The notes under the pieces: generated by a model
What the model was told of the DNA's origin: nothing
Databases searched by the model: none
What the model saw: the letters and a program-made list of their open reading frames with translations, nothing else
Shown: positions 27,117 to 36,532 of the stretch, in pieces
Position numbering within the stretch: the stretch's first letter is position 1
How the letters are laid out: every line of letters starts with the position of its first letter
Program-made: the position numbers and the translations under genes
Source: Phaeovulum veldkampii DSM 11550
GTDB taxonomy: Bacteria > Pseudomonadota > Alphaproteobacteria > Rhodobacterales > Rhodobacteraceae
Reading direction: 5' to 3'
NCBI RefSeq assembly: GCF_003034995.1
Contig: NZ_PZKF01000013.1
Span: 22,986 to 86,985, forward strand
Length of the DNA: 64,000 bases

Positions 27117-27295
27117 GATCGATTTCTCCTGTCAGGGCCACCACAGCTGCATGGCCCGCGCCCAATCATCGGGCGCCCGCAGTCAGGGCATTTCCCGCGC
27201 CGGGTCATGCCAACAAGCGGCGGCAGACGCAATTTCCCGAAGATCGCCAGAACAGCCATCACCACAAGAAACAGCGAAACAATCTTCAGCAACAT
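27113..27295 (-). CDS. 60-residue membrane-anchored zinc-ribbon protein
   Basis: A tiny protein with one N-terminal hydrophobic helix (residues 3-18, LKIVSLFLVVMAVLAIFG) and a C-terminal Cys cluster CPDCGRPMIGRGPCSCG that looks like a zinc ribbon. It starts 1 nt after the S49 peptidase stop and its stop overlaps the TTG start of the exchanger, so translation coupling is likely. Function unknown; annotation pipelines can easily miss it. Confidence 0.6.
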   Translation of the reverse strand: MLLKIVSLFLVVMAVLAIFGKLRLPPLVGMTRRGKCPDCGRPMIGRGPCSCGGPDRRNRS

Positions 27296-27296
27296 G

Positions 27297-28106
27297 TCAC
27301 AGCCCGTAACGCGCCCAAAGCGCGCGCTCGTCGGCAGCCTCGATCAGCGCACCCGCGGCGCTGGCGCCAAGGCGGCGAAACCACGATTTGCGAAGGCCAT
27401 AGGGCACCAGTTTCACCTTGTCACCATACAGCGCCTTGAGCTTGGGCACCGGATGGGCCAGCCCGTCGATCAGCCCCAGATCGGTCGCCTCGGCCCCCAG
27501 CCAGACATCGCCGGTGAACAGATCGCGCCCCCCGGCCAACTTTGCGCCGCGCCGGGCGCGGACATGGGCCTTGAAGGCCGCGTGCATCGGCTCCAACAGG
27601 CGGTGCAGACGCTCCACATCCTCGGGTTTTTCGGGGCGGAACGGGTCCATGAAGCTTTTTGACGTGCCCGCGGTATGCACCCGCCGCTCGATCCCATAGC
27701 GTTCGATCAGCCCGGCAAAGCCGAACCCTGCCGAAATCACGCCGATCGAGCCGACAACCGAGGTGACATCGGCCCAGATGTCATCGGCGGCGGTGGCCAG
27801 CCAATAGCCGCCTGAGGCGGCCACATCCTCGACAAATGCATGCACCGGGGTGCCGTGTTCCTCGGCCAGCCGCCGCACCCGTGCCGCGATCAGCGAGGAT
27901 TGCACCGGCGAACCGCCCGGCGAATTGACGATCAGCGCCACCGCCGCATGGCGGCCCGGCCTGAACGCGCGTTCGATCAGCGGCGCCAGCGCCGCATCCG
28001 ACAGGCCGGCAGAACCGGGCCGAACAGCGCCAATGGCGCCCTCCAGCCGGATCAGCGCCACGCTTGCGGGTTTGCTGACAAAGGGAATGAGGTGTTTGAT
28101 GTCCAT
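27297..28106 (-). CDS. S49 family serine peptidase (SppA-like)
   Basis: A 269-residue single-domain S49 peptidase. NSPGGSPVQSSL forms the oxyanion region, VAASGGYWLA carries the catalytic Ser, and the Lys of GTSKSFMDPF is the probable general base. No obvious signal peptide or long N-terminal membrane helix is seen, unlike classical SppA, so it may be cytoplasmic or peripherally bound. First gene of an operon with the zinc-ribbon protein, exchanger and SDR; diverges from fdsG. Confidence 0.88.
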   Translation of the reverse strand: MDIKHLIPFVSKPASVALIRLEGAIGAVRPGSAGLSDAALAPLIERAFRPGRHAAVALIVNSPGGSPVQSSLIAARVRRLAEEHGTPVHAFVEDVAASGGYWLATAADDIWADVTSVVGSIGVISAGFGFAGLIERYGIERRVHTAGTSKSFMDPFRPEKPEDVERLHRLLEPMHAAFKAHVRARRGAKLAGGRDLFTGDVWLGAEATDLGLIDGLAHPVPKLKALYGDKVKLVPYGLRKSWFRRLGASAAGALIEAADERALWARYGL

Positions 28107-28269
28107 GTCCTCGATCTAGGCTGCGTCCTGCGCCGGAACAAGCGGCGACTGGAAAAATCCGCAGCAGGGCGCGCCCGGCCCGGTCGCAAAGCCGCCGCGC
28201 AAGGTCGGGCGCGGGCGTTGCAAGGGCGCGACTTCGGGCGTAGCCTTTTCCCAGCTTGGGAGGGCATCC

Positions 28270-28737
28270 ATGACAGATACGGCGCTGGCCACGCAGGTGG
28301 AGGTGATCTTGCGCGATCACGCGGGGGGCGAGGGGGCGGCGCTGCCGGTCCTGCATGCGGTTCAGCACGCCTTTGGCCACATCCCCGAGGCGGCGATGGC
28401 GCTGATCGCGCCCGCGCTGGGGCTGACGCAGGCCGAATTGCGGGGCCTCGTGACCTTTTACCCCGATTTTCGCGCCACCCCCGCAGGGCGCCATGTGCTG
28501 AAGCTGTGCCGGTCAGAAGCCTGCCAGGCCCGCGGCGGGCAGGCGCTGATCGAAGCCGCCAAGGCGCGGCTGGGGGTGGACTGGCATGAAACCACGCCCG
28601 ACGGCGCGGTGACGCTGGAGCCGTCCTATTGCCTGGGCCTGTGTGCCTGTGGGCCGGGAGCGATGGTGAATGGCGAGTTGCACGCCAAACTTGACCCCGA
28701 GCGGCTGGAGAGGCTGCTGGCGGGCCTGTTGCCATGA
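28270..28737 (+). CDS. fdsG: NAD-dependent formate dehydrogenase gamma subunit
   Basis: A 155-residue NuoE-like subunit with a [2Fe-2S] cluster held by Cys in LCRSEACQARGG and SYCLGLCACGPG. It relays electrons in the FdsGBA complex that oxidises formate to CO2 with NAD+. GGGAGGG precedes the ATG. It opens the operon fdsG-fdsB-fdsA-fdhD-fdsD, and its stop overlaps the fdsB ATG. Confidence 0.95.
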   Translation: MTDTALATQVEVILRDHAGGEGAALPVLHAVQHAFGHIPEAAMALIAPALGLTQAELRGLVTFYPDFRATPAGRHVLKLCRSEACQARGGQALIEAAKARLGVDWHETTPDGAVTLEPSYCLGLCACGPGAMVNGELHAKLDPERLERLLAGLLP

Positions 28738-30260
28738 AGGTCTGGCTGCCCCGCGATGCCGCGGCCCGCGCCCTTGGCGCCGATGCCGTTGCGACAGCCC
28801 TGATCTCCGAGGCCGCCCGTCGCGGGGTGCGGCTTGATCTGGTCCGCACAGGCAGCCGTGGCATGATCTGGCTGGAACCGCTGGCAGAGATCTATACCAG
28901 CGCCGGGCGCACGGCCTTTGGCCCGCTGACACCCGAGGATGTGCCGGCGTTGTTCGACAGCCCTGAAACCCACCCCAAGGCACTGGGCCTGACCGAGGAG
29001 ATCCCCTTTTTCAAACGTCAGACCCGGCTGACCTTTGCCCGTGTCGGGCTGATCGACCCGCTTGACCTGGCCGAGTATGAGACACAGGGCGGGCTTGCAG
29101 GGCTGCGTCGCGCGCTGGGGCTGAGCCCGCCCGATATCGTGACCGAAGTCACCGATAGCGGCCTGCGCGGGCGCGGCGGGGCGGGCTTTCCGACCGGAGT
29201 GAAATGGGCCACCGTCGCGCGCGCGCCAGGGCCGCGAAAATACATCGTCTGCAACGCCGACGAGGGCGACAGCGGCACCTTTGCCGACCGGATGCTGATG
29301 GAGGGCGACCCGTTCTGCCTGATCGAGGGGATGACGATTGCGGCCCTCGCCACCGGCGCTGCGCAGGGCTATTGCTTCATCCGGTCGGAATACCCCGACG
29401 CCATCACCACCATGACCGCTGCGGTGGCCATCGCCCGCGATGCGGGGGTTCTGGGGCGGTCGGTTCTGGACACCGGCCAAGCGTTTGACATCGAGATTCG
29501 CGTGGGCGCCGGGGCCTATGTCTGCGGCGAGGAAACCGCGCTGCTGAATGCGATCGAGGGGCGGCGCGGCACCGTGCGCGCCAAGCCCCCGCTGCCCGCG
29601 TTGCAGGGCCTGTTCGGCTGCCCGACGGTGGTGAACAACGTGCTCAGCCTTGCCACCATCCCGATCATCCTGTCACGCGGGGCGGCTTTTTACCGCGATT
29701 TCGGCATCGGCCGGTCGCGCGGCACGATGCCGTTGCAAATAGCCGGCAACGTGCGCCACGGCGGGCTGTTCGAAACCGCCTTTGGCATCACGCTGGGCGA
29801 GATCGTAACCGAGATCGGCGGCGGAACTGCCAGCGGGCGCCCGGTCAAGGCGGTGCAGGTGGGCGGCCCGCTGGGCGCGTGGTTCCCGCCCGCGCTGTTT
29901 GACACGCCGCTGTGCTACGAGGAATTCGGCGCGAAAGAGGGGCTGGTGGGCCATGCCGGCTTTGTCGTGCTGGATGACACCGCCGACATGGCCGCCTATG
30001 CCCGCTTTGCGATGGAATTTTGCGCCGTCGAATCCTGCGGCAAATGCACCCCCTGCCGAATCGGCGCCGTCCGCGCGGTAGAAACGCTGGACCGGATAGC
30101 CGCAGGCGAGGCTGCCGCGCTGCCACTGCTGCGCGATCTGTGCCAGACGATGCGGCTTGGCTCGCTCTGTGCGCTGGGGGGCTTTGCGCCCTATCCGGTC
30201 TTGTCGGCGCTGACCCATTTCCCGGCCGATTTCGGCCTGAACACGGAGGCCGCAGCGTGA
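28734..30260 (+). CDS. fdsB: NAD-dependent formate dehydrogenase beta subunit
   Basis: A 508-residue NuoF-like subunit. An N-terminal thioredoxin-like part is followed by the FMN/NADH-binding region (GLRGRGGAGFPTGVKW; CNADEGDSGTFADR; GAGAYVCGEETALLN) and a [4Fe-4S] motif, ESCGKCTPCRIG, near the C-terminus. It is the NAD+-reducing diaphorase half of the enzyme. The stop overlaps the GTG start of fdsA. Confidence 0.96.
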   Translation: MKVWLPRDAAARALGADAVATALISEAARRGVRLDLVRTGSRGMIWLEPLAEIYTSAGRTAFGPLTPEDVPALFDSPETHPKALGLTEEIPFFKRQTRLTFARVGLIDPLDLAEYETQGGLAGLRRALGLSPPDIVTEVTDSGLRGRGGAGFPTGVKWATVARAPGPRKYIVCNADEGDSGTFADRMLMEGDPFCLIEGMTIAALATGAAQGYCFIRSEYPDAITTMTAAVAIARDAGVLGRSVLDTGQAFDIEIRVGAGAYVCGEETALLNAIEGRRGTVRAKPPLPALQGLFGCPTVVNNVLSLATIPIILSRGAAFYRDFGIGRSRGTMPLQIAGNVRHGGLFETAFGITLGEIVTEIGGGTASGRPVKAVQVGGPLGAWFPPALFDTPLCYEEFGAKEGLVGHAGFVVLDDTADMAAYARFAMEFCAVESCGKCTPCRIGAVRAVETLDRIAAGEAAALPLLRDLCQTMRLGSLCALGGFAPYPVLSALTHFPADFGLNTEAAA

Positions 30261-33097
30261 GGGATTTCATCCTGCCGACCGACAAGGGCACCCCCGCAGC
30301 CACCGGCGCCCCGGTCAGCCTGACCATCGACGGCCTGCCCGTGACTGTGCCCGCAGGCACCTCGGTCTTGCGCGCCGCGGCCGAGGCGGGGATCGCGATC
30401 CCCAAACTCTGCGCCACCGACATGTTGGAGGCGGTCGGCGCCTGTCGGCTGTGTCTGGTGGAAATCGAGGGGATGCGGGGCACGCCCGCCTCGTGCACCA
30501 CGCCCGTCACCCCCGGTATGGTGGTGCGAACCCAGACCGAAACGATCCGCGCGCTGCGCCGCGGGGTGATGGAGCTGACGATCTCGGACCACCCGCTGGA
30601 GTGCCTGACCTGCGCCGCCAACGGCGATTGCGAATTGCAGGACATGGCGGGCGCCGTGGGCCTGCGCGATGTCAGGTTCACCCCCGGCGCCAACCATTTT
30701 TTGCCTGGCAGCCCGCTGTGGCAAGCCAAGGACGACAGCACCCCCTATTTCACCTATGACCCTGCCAAATGCATTGTCTGCCTGCGCTGCGTGCGCGCCT
30801 GCGAAGAGGTGCAGGGCAGCTTTGCGCTGACCACGCTGGGCCGCGGCTTTGACAGCCGGGTCGCAACGGGCGGAGCGGATTTTCTACACTCTGACTGCGT
30901 CAGTTGCGGCGCCTGCGTGCAGGCTTGCCCGACCGCCACCCTGATCGAAAAGACCGTGCTAGATCTGGGCACCCCCGACCGCATCATTGCCACAACCTGC
31001 GCGTATTGCGGCGTCGGATGCAGCCTTGAGGCGCATCTGCGCGGCCCCGATCTGGTGCGGATGGTGCCCGCCCGAGACGGCCGCGCCAACCGCGGCCATT
31101 CCTGCGTGAAGGGCCGCTTTGCCTTTGGCTATGCCACCCACCCCGACCGGATCACGACGCCGATGATCCGCAAAGCGATCACCGACCCTTGGCGCCCCGT
31201 CTCATGGGACGAGGCCATCGGCTTTGCCGCGGCGCGGCTGGCCGCGATCCGCGACGAACACGGACCCGATGCGATCGGCGGTCTGACCTCGTCACGCTGC
31301 ACCAACGAAGAAACCTTTCTGGTGCAAAAGATGATCCGCGCAGTGTTTGGCACCAACAACGTGGATACATGCGCGCGGGTTTGCCATTCGCCCACCGGCT
31401 ACGGGCTGAAGCAGACCTTTGGCACCTCGGCCGGCACACAGGATTTCGACAGCGTCGAACAGACCGATGTGGCGCTGGTGATCGGTGCCAACCCGACCGA
31501 CGGGCATCCCGTCTTTGCCTCGCGGCTGCGGCGCAGGCTGCGGGCGGGGGCGCGGCTGATCGTGATCGACCCGCGCCGGATCGACCTGCTCGACAGCCCC
31601 CATGTCAGCGGTGCGCTGCATCTGGCGCTGCGGCCGGGCACCAATGTGGCGGTGCTGACGGCACTTGCGCATGTGATCGTGACCGAGGGGCTGGCCGATA
31701 CCGCGTTTATCGCAGAGCGCTGCGATACCGACAGCTTTGCCGATTACATCGACTTTGCCGCCCGGCCCGGCCATGCCCCCGAGGCGATCGAAGGGCTGAC
31801 CGGCGTGCCCGCCGGGCTGATCCGGCAGGCGGCGCGGGCCTATGCCACCGGTGGCAATGGGGCGATCTATTACGGGCTGGGGGTCACCGAACATTCGCAA
31901 GGCTCCACCACGGTGATGGCAATTGCCAATCTGGCGATGCTGACCGGCAACATCGGCCGCCCCGGCGTGGGCGTGAACCCGCTGCGCGGCCAGAACAATG
32001 TGCAGGGATCGTGCGACATGGGCAGCTTTCCGCACGAATTGCCCGGCTATCGCCCGGTGGGCGATGAGGCCGCCCGCGGCCTGTTCGAGGCGATCTGGGG
32101 TGTGGCGCTGTCACCCGAGCCGGGGCTGCGCATCCCCAACATGCTGGATGCCGCGCTCGCAGGGCGGTTTCGGGCGCTTTACATCCAGGGCGAGGATATT
32201 CTGCGATCGGACCCCGACACCCGCCATGTCGCTGCGGGCCTTGCCGCGATGGATTGTGTGATCGTGCAGGATCTGTTCCTGACCGAAACCGCCAGCTATG
32301 CTCATGTGTTCTTGCCCGGCGCCAGCTTTCTGGAGAAGGACGGCACCTTCACCAACGCCGAACGCCGCATCAACCGGGTGCGCCGGGTGATGCCGCCCAA
32401 GGCCGGGCTGGCCGACTGGCAGGTGACGCAGCGGCTGGCCAATGCGATGGGGGCGGGCTGGGCCTATGACCACCCCGAACAGATCATGGCCGAAATCGCC
32501 GCCACAACACCGGCCTTTGCCGGGGTCAGCTATGCGCTGCTGGACCGGCTTGGTTCGGTCCAGTGGCCCTGCACAGATGCCGCGCCCGAGGGCACGCCGA
32601 TCATGCACGCGCAGGGCTTTGTGCGCGGCAAGGGGCGGTTCATCCGCACCGATTATATTGCCACCGAAGAACGCACCGGCGCGCGCTTTCCGCTGCTGCT
32701 GACCACCGGCCGCGTGCTCAGCCAGTATAACGTTGGCGCCCAGACCCGGCGCACCGCAAACAGCGTCTGGCATGCCGAGGATATGCTGGAGATTCATCCC
32801 CATGATGCCGAGGTGCGCGGCGTGACCGAAGGCGCCCTTGTGCGGCTGGCCAGCCGCAGCGGCGAAACCACCCTGCGCGCGCGGCTGACCGAACGGCTGG
32901 CGCCGGGGGTGGTGTATACGACCTTCCACCACCCCGAAACACAGGCCAATGTGGTGACCACCGACACCTCTGACTGGGCCACCAACTGCCCGGAATACAA
33001 GGTAACAGCGGTTCAGGTGACGCTGTCGAACGGGCCGTCGGACTGGCAGGCCGACTATGCCGCACAGGCCCGCGCGGCGCGGCGCGTGATGCCCTGA
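30257..33097 (+). CDS. fdsA: NAD-dependent formate dehydrogenase catalytic alpha subunit
   Basis: A 946-residue molybdenum subunit. N-terminal NuoG-like part: [2Fe-2S] Cys (KLCATDMLEAVGACRLC), His/Cys cluster (HPLECLTCAANGDC) and two [4Fe-4S] motifs (CIVCLRCVRAC; CVSCGACVQAC). The bis-MGD domain opens with CAYCGVGCSLE; the Mo ligand is Cys376 in CARVCHSPTGYGL, a cysteine rather than selenocysteine. The GTG at 30257 overlaps the fdsB stop and has GGAGG 9 nt upstream; the longer upstream frame runs inside fdsB. It oxidises formate to CO2 in the cytoplasm. Confidence 0.96.
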   Translation: MRDFILPTDKGTPAATGAPVSLTIDGLPVTVPAGTSVLRAAAEAGIAIPKLCATDMLEAVGACRLCLVEIEGMRGTPASCTTPVTPGMVVRTQTETIRALRRGVMELTISDHPLECLTCAANGDCELQDMAGAVGLRDVRFTPGANHFLPGSPLWQAKDDSTPYFTYDPAKCIVCLRCVRACEEVQGSFALTTLGRGFDSRVATGGADFLHSDCVSCGACVQACPTATLIEKTVLDLGTPDRIIATTCAYCGVGCSLEAHLRGPDLVRMVPARDGRANRGHSCVKGRFAFGYATHPDRITTPMIRKAITDPWRPVSWDEAIGFAAARLAAIRDEHGPDAIGGLTSSRCTNEETFLVQKMIRAVFGTNNVDTCARVCHSPTGYGLKQTFGTSAGTQDFDSVEQTDVALVIGANPTDGHPVFASRLRRRLRAGARLIVIDPRRIDLLDSPHVSGALHLALRPGTNVAVLTALAHVIVTEGLADTAFIAERCDTDSFADYIDFAARPGHAPEAIEGLTGVPAGLIRQAARAYATGGNGAIYYGLGVTEHSQGSTTVMAIANLAMLTGNIGRPGVGVNPLRGQNNVQGSCDMGSFPHELPGYRPVGDEAARGLFEAIWGVALSPEPGLRIPNMLDAALAGRFRALYIQGEDILRSDPDTRHVAAGLAAMDCVIVQDLFLTETASYAHVFLPGASFLEKDGTFTNAERRINRVRRVMPPKAGLADWQVTQRLANAMGAGWAYDHPEQIMAEIAATTPAFAGVSYALLDRLGSVQWPCTDAAPEGTPIMHAQGFVRGKGRFIRTDYIATEERTGARFPLLLTTGRVLSQYNVGAQTRRTANSVWHAEDMLEIHPHDAEVRGVTEGALVRLASRSGETTLRARLTERLAPGVVYTTFHHPETQANVVTTDTSDWATNCPEYKVTAVQVTLSNGPSDWQADYAAQARAARRVMP

Positions 33098-33099
33098 CG

Positions 33100-33900
33100 A
33101 TGCGCGCACTGTGGTCGGCCCATGCCATTTGCGATGCGGGCGGCGCCCCCGGCAGCCGCGCGCTGGCCGAAGAGGTGCCGGTGGCGCTGGTCTATGATGG
33201 CGCGACACAGGCGGTGATGATGGCCAGCCCCGCCGATCTGGAGGATTTCGTTCTGGGTTTTGCCCTGACCGAGGGGATAGTGCGCGGCCGCGCCGAAATC
33301 ACCGCGACCGAGATCGTCGATCAGGGCCGCGGCATCGAGGCGCGCGCCTGGCTGGCCCCCGGCGCGGGCGCGGCGCTGGCACAGCGGCGGCGGGCCGGGG
33401 TCGGGCCGCTGGGCTGCGGCCTGTGCGGCATCAACAGCCTGAGCGAGGCACTCCGCCCCCTGCCCCGCATCGCCCGTGCGGCGCGGCTAACCGCCGACAG
33501 CCCCGGCCGCGCGATGGCTGCCCTGGCCGCGGCGCAACCGCTGCAAGACGCCACGCGTGCGGCCCATGCGGCGGGGTTCTGGCTCCCCTCAGCCGGGCTG
33601 ATCGCGCTGCGCGAGGATGTGGGCCGCCACAACGCGCTGGACAAGCTGGCAGGCGCGCTGGCGCGGGCCGGCATCGCGCCGGATACAGGCGCGGTGGTGC
33701 TGACCTCGCGCCTGTCGGTCGATCTGGTGCAAAAGGCGGCGGTGATCGGCGCGGGGGTGCTGATCGCGGCTTCGGCGCCCACCGCGCTGGCGGTGGCCGA
33801 GGCCGAAGCCGCCGGGATCACAGTGATCGCCCGAACCCGCGGCAACGCCTATGACATCCACACCCACGCCGACCGGATCGGCCCGGAGCAGGCTGCATGA
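33100..33900 (+). CDS. fdhD: Formate dehydrogenase accessory sulfurtransferase (FdhD/FdsC)
   Basis: A 266-residue sulfurtransferase/chaperone that sulfurates the bis-MGD cofactor and delivers it to FdsA. Family motifs: EEVPVALVYDG, DLEDFVLGFALTEGIV, the sulfur-relay Cys pair GCGLCG, and REDVGRHNALDKLAGAL. It begins 2 nt after fdsA and its stop overlaps fdsD. Confidence 0.95.
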   Translation: MRALWSAHAICDAGGAPGSRALAEEVPVALVYDGATQAVMMASPADLEDFVLGFALTEGIVRGRAEITATEIVDQGRGIEARAWLAPGAGAALAQRRRAGVGPLGCGLCGINSLSEALRPLPRIARAARLTADSPGRAMAALAAAQPLQDATRAAHAAGFWLPSAGLIALREDVGRHNALDKLAGALARAGIAPDTGAVVLTSRLSVDLVQKAAVIGAGVLIAASAPTALAVAEAEAAGITVIARTRGNAYDIHTHADRIGPEQAA

Positions 33901-34115
33901 CCGATGACAAGCTGATCCGCATGGCCAACCAGATTGCCGCCTTTTTTGTCACCCAGCCGGGCGATGCCGCGGTAGCGGTGGCAGCGCATCTGAACGACAA
34001 CTGGGCGCCCGCGATGCGTGCCGATCTGCTGGCCCATATCGCGGCGGGCGGGGCGGGGCTGGCGCCCGCTGTGCTGGCCGCCGCCCCCGCGATCAGGCCC
34101 GCGGGGCAACGCTGA
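33897..34115 (+). CDS. fdsD: NAD-dependent formate dehydrogenase delta subunit
   Basis: A 72-residue small subunit typical of the Fds operons (LIRMANQIAAFFVTQP; VAAHLNDNWAPAMRADLLAH). It is required for active FdsGBA in Rhodobacter capsulatus but carries no cofactor motif. ATGA overlap with fdhD; last gene of the operon. Only 4 nt separate it from the convergent SDR gene. Confidence 0.9.
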   Translation: MTDDKLIRMANQIAAFFVTQPGDAAVAVAAHLNDNWAPAMRADLLAHIAAGGAGLAPAVLAAAPAIRPAGQR

Positions 34116-34119
34116 CAGG

Positions 34120-34857
34120 TCAGACGTGCTGGCCGCCGTTCACCTCGATCTCGGTGCCGGTCACATAGCTGGACTGGTCAGAGCACAGGAACCAGATCAC
34201 ATCGGCCACCTCGCGCGGCTGGCCAAGGCGTCGCTGCGGCAGGGTTTCCACGATCTTTTCGGTGCCGGGCGACAGGATCGAGGTTTCGATCTCGCCCGGA
34301 GCAATCGCGTTGACCCGCACCCCGAGAGGGCCGAAATCATGCGCCATTTCGCGCGTCAGCGCGGCCAGCGCCGCCTTTGAGGTGGAATAGGCCGCGCCGG
34401 CAAAGGGATGCACCCGCGCCCCCGCGATCGAGGTGACGTTGACCACCGCGCCGTGGGCTGCCGACAATTCCTCTTTCAGGCCCCGCGCCAGAATGATTGA
34501 GGCGAAGAAGTTGACGTGGAACACCTGGCCCCAGGTCCGCAGGTCGGTTTCGAGCGTGTTCAACCGCGCGCCTCCCTCCCCCTTGGGCGATATCCCGGCA
34601 TTGTTGACCAGCGCGTGCAGCTTGCCATTCAGCCGGTCGCGGATTTCGGCGATCGCCTCGATGGTCTGGGTCGGGTTGGCCAGATCGACCTGAATGTGAT
34701 CCTCGCGCCCGCCGCCCCAGGGGCATTGTTCGGGGAAGGGCTGGCGTGAACAGGTGATGATCCGCCACCCCTCGCGCGCGAAACGCTTCACCGTCGCATG
34801 GCCGATCCCCCGGCTGGCGCCGGTCAGCAGCATTACCCTGCGGTCATCTGTCGGCAT
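34120..34857 (-). CDS. SDR family oxidoreductase
   Basis: A 245-residue short-chain dehydrogenase: cofactor motif TGASRGIGHATV at the N-terminus, NNAGIS, the catalytic Tyr-x3-Lys YSTSK (in GAAYSTSKAALAALT) and VRVNAIAPGEIETS. A 3-oxoacyl or sugar-alcohol substrate is possible; none can be assigned. It is divergent from argB and converges with fdsD. Confidence 0.85.
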   Translation of the reverse strand: MPTDDRRVMLLTGASRGIGHATVKRFAREGWRIITCSRQPFPEQCPWGGGREDHIQVDLANPTQTIEAIAEIRDRLNGKLHALVNNAGISPKGEGGARLNTLETDLRTWGQVFHVNFFASIILARGLKEELSAAHGAVVNVTSIAGARVHPFAGAAYSTSKAALAALTREMAHDFGPLGVRVNAIAPGEIETSILSPGTEKIVETLPQRRLGQPREVADVIWFLCSDQSSYVTGTEIEVNGGQHV

Positions 34858-34991
34858 GAGCCTCTCCTTGTTCCGGCTACAAGACCTAGTCTTTTTATCA
34901 GCAAACGCAACCGCGCTGTGGCGCCGCAGCGGGTCTTGGCAGGGGGGCGGTTAGGCGATACCACTTGCCCCACATTCCCCGGGGGCCAGCC

Positions 34992-35885
34992 ATGAGAAAG
35001 CAGACCATGAACCGAGACTGGATCGCCACCGCCCGCACCCTGTCTGAGGCGCTGCCCTATCTGCAACGCTACACCGGCGCGGTCGTGGTGGTGAAGTTCG
35101 GCGGCAACGCGATGGGCGACGACGAGGCGATGGCCGAATTCGCCCGCGACATCGTGCTGATGCGGCAGGTCGGCATGAACCCGGTGGTGGTGCATGGCGG
35201 CGGCCCGATGATCAACGAGATGCTGAAAAAACTGGGCATCGAAAGCCAGTGGGTGCGCGGCAAACGCGTGACCGACAAGGCCACCGTCGAGGTGGTGGAG
35301 ATGATCCTGTCGGGGCTGGTGAACAAGCGCATCGTGCAGGCAATCATGGATGCGGGCGGCCGTGCCGTGGGCATTTCCGGCAAGGATGACGATCTGATGG
35401 TATGTGAGGCCGACGACCCGGAGCTGGGCTTTGTCGGTCGGCCGGTGGAAATGAACGTGCAGGTGCTGCGCGATCTTTACAATGCCGGGATCATTCCGGT
35501 GGTGGCCCCGGTGGCCACCGGAATGGCCGAGAACGAAACCTTCAACGTCAACGGCGACACCGCCGCGGGGGCGATCGCCGGGGCTCTCAAGGCCGACCGG
35601 CTGCTGCTGCTGACCGATGTCGCCGGCGTCAAGAACGAAGCGGGCGAGGTGATGACCCAACTGACCCCTGACGAGGTGCGCGAGATGACCGCCCGCGGGG
35701 TGATCGCGGGGGGCATGATCCCGAAAACCGAAACCGCGCTGAAGGCGCTGGAGGAGGGGGTGCGTGCCGTGGTGATCCTTGATGGCCGGGTGCCCAATGC
35801 CTGCCTGCTGGAACTGTTCACCGATCACGGCGCGGGCAGCCTGATCCGCTCGACCGAGCCGCGGGTCAAGCCGCGCAGCCGATGA
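34992..35885 (+). CDS. argB: Acetylglutamate kinase
   Basis: A 297-residue amino-acid kinase that phosphorylates N-acetylglutamate, the second step of arginine synthesis. Motifs: [35 protein letters not shown] and [11 protein letters not shown]. Two in-frame ATGs, at 34992 and 35007, are possible; 34992 is chosen to keep [14 protein letters not shown], the usual alphaproteobacterial N-terminus. The stop overlaps the next start (ATGA). Confidence 0.94.
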   Translation: MRKQTMNRDWIATARTLSEALPYLQRYTGAVVVVKFGGNAMGDDEAMAEFARDIVLMRQVGMNPVVVHGGGPMINEMLKKLGIESQWVRGKRVTDKATVEVVEMILSGLVNKRIVQAIMDAGGRAVGISGKDDDLMVCEADDPELGFVGRPVEMNVQVLRDLYNAGIIPVVAPVATGMAENETFNVNGDTAAGAIAGALKADRLLLLTDVAGVKNEAGEVMTQLTPDEVREMTARGVIAGGMIPKTETALKALEEGVRAVVILDGRVPNACLLELFTDHGAGSLIRSTEPRVKPRSR

Positions 35886-36532
35886 CCGGCCTTGCCGCGC
35901 TGACTGCGGCGGCGGCGGCGGACCGGCTGTTCGTCTCGGGCGGGTTTCACCCGGAACCAGGTGACGGCGCGCCCGAGGGCTGCGGCACGCTGCTGCTGCT
36001 ATCGCCCGACGAGCCGGGCTTTTGGCCCCATGTCACCAGCCAGCCGGAATTTGCCGATGGCGCCGCCAACCCGCTGGACCGCTGGTCAGCCCGCGTGATC
36101 AGCGCGCTGGCGCACAGCTTTGGCGGGCAGGCGCTGTTTCCCTTCGGCGGGCCACCATGGCACCCGTTCTACACCTGGGCACTGCGGTCTGGCAGGGCCT
36201 GGGCCGCGCCGGTCACGTTGTTGGTGCATGACCGGATGGGGCTTTTCGCCTCATATCGCGGGGCGCTGGCGGTGCCGGGGCGGTGGGTTCTGCCGCAGCC
36301 CCCAAGCTGCCCCTGCGACGGCTGCGCCCGGCCCTGCCTGACTGCCTGCCCTGCAAGCGCGCTGGGGGCCGCGGGCTATGACGTTGCGGCCTGCCATGCC
36401 CATCTGGACCGGCCCGAGGGGAAAGATTGTCTTTCCGCGGGCTGCGTCACTCGCCGCGCTTGCCCCGCCAGCATCGGCTATGGCAGGCTGGGCCAACAAT
36501 CAGCCTGGCACATGAGGCAATTCCACAAATGA
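35882..36532 (+). CDS. Cys-rich ferredoxin-like protein
   Basis: A 216-residue protein of unknown function. The N-terminal two thirds carry no recognised motif, though [19 protein letters not shown] is distinctive. The C-terminal third has a dense Cys cluster ([19 protein letters not shown] and [13 protein letters not shown]) suggesting one or two [4Fe-4S] centres. It overlaps argB upstream and the phosphatase downstream, so all three are coupled. It could be an electron carrier or a degenerate epoxyqueuosine-reductase-like fold; neither is certain. Confidence 0.7.
   Translation: MTGLAALTAAAAADRLFVSGGFHPEPGDGAPEGCGTLLLLSPDEPGFWPHVTSQPEFADGAANPLDRWSARVISALAHSFGGQALFPFGGPPWHPFYTWALRSGRAWAAPVTLLVHDRMGLFASYRGALAVPGRWVLPQPPSCPCDGCARPCLTACPASALGAAGYDVAACHAHLDRPEGKDCLSAGCVTRRACPASIGYGRLGQQSAWHMRQFHK

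Noticed and set aside
30020..30256. N-terminal extension of fdsA into fdsB
   Set aside because: The 79 extra codons overlap fdsB out of frame; the GTG at 30257 fits the family start and has a good ribosome-binding site.
31361..31400. Selenocysteine at the FdsA active site
   Set aside because: The codon for residue 376 is TGC (Cys), not TGA, and there is no in-frame TGA.
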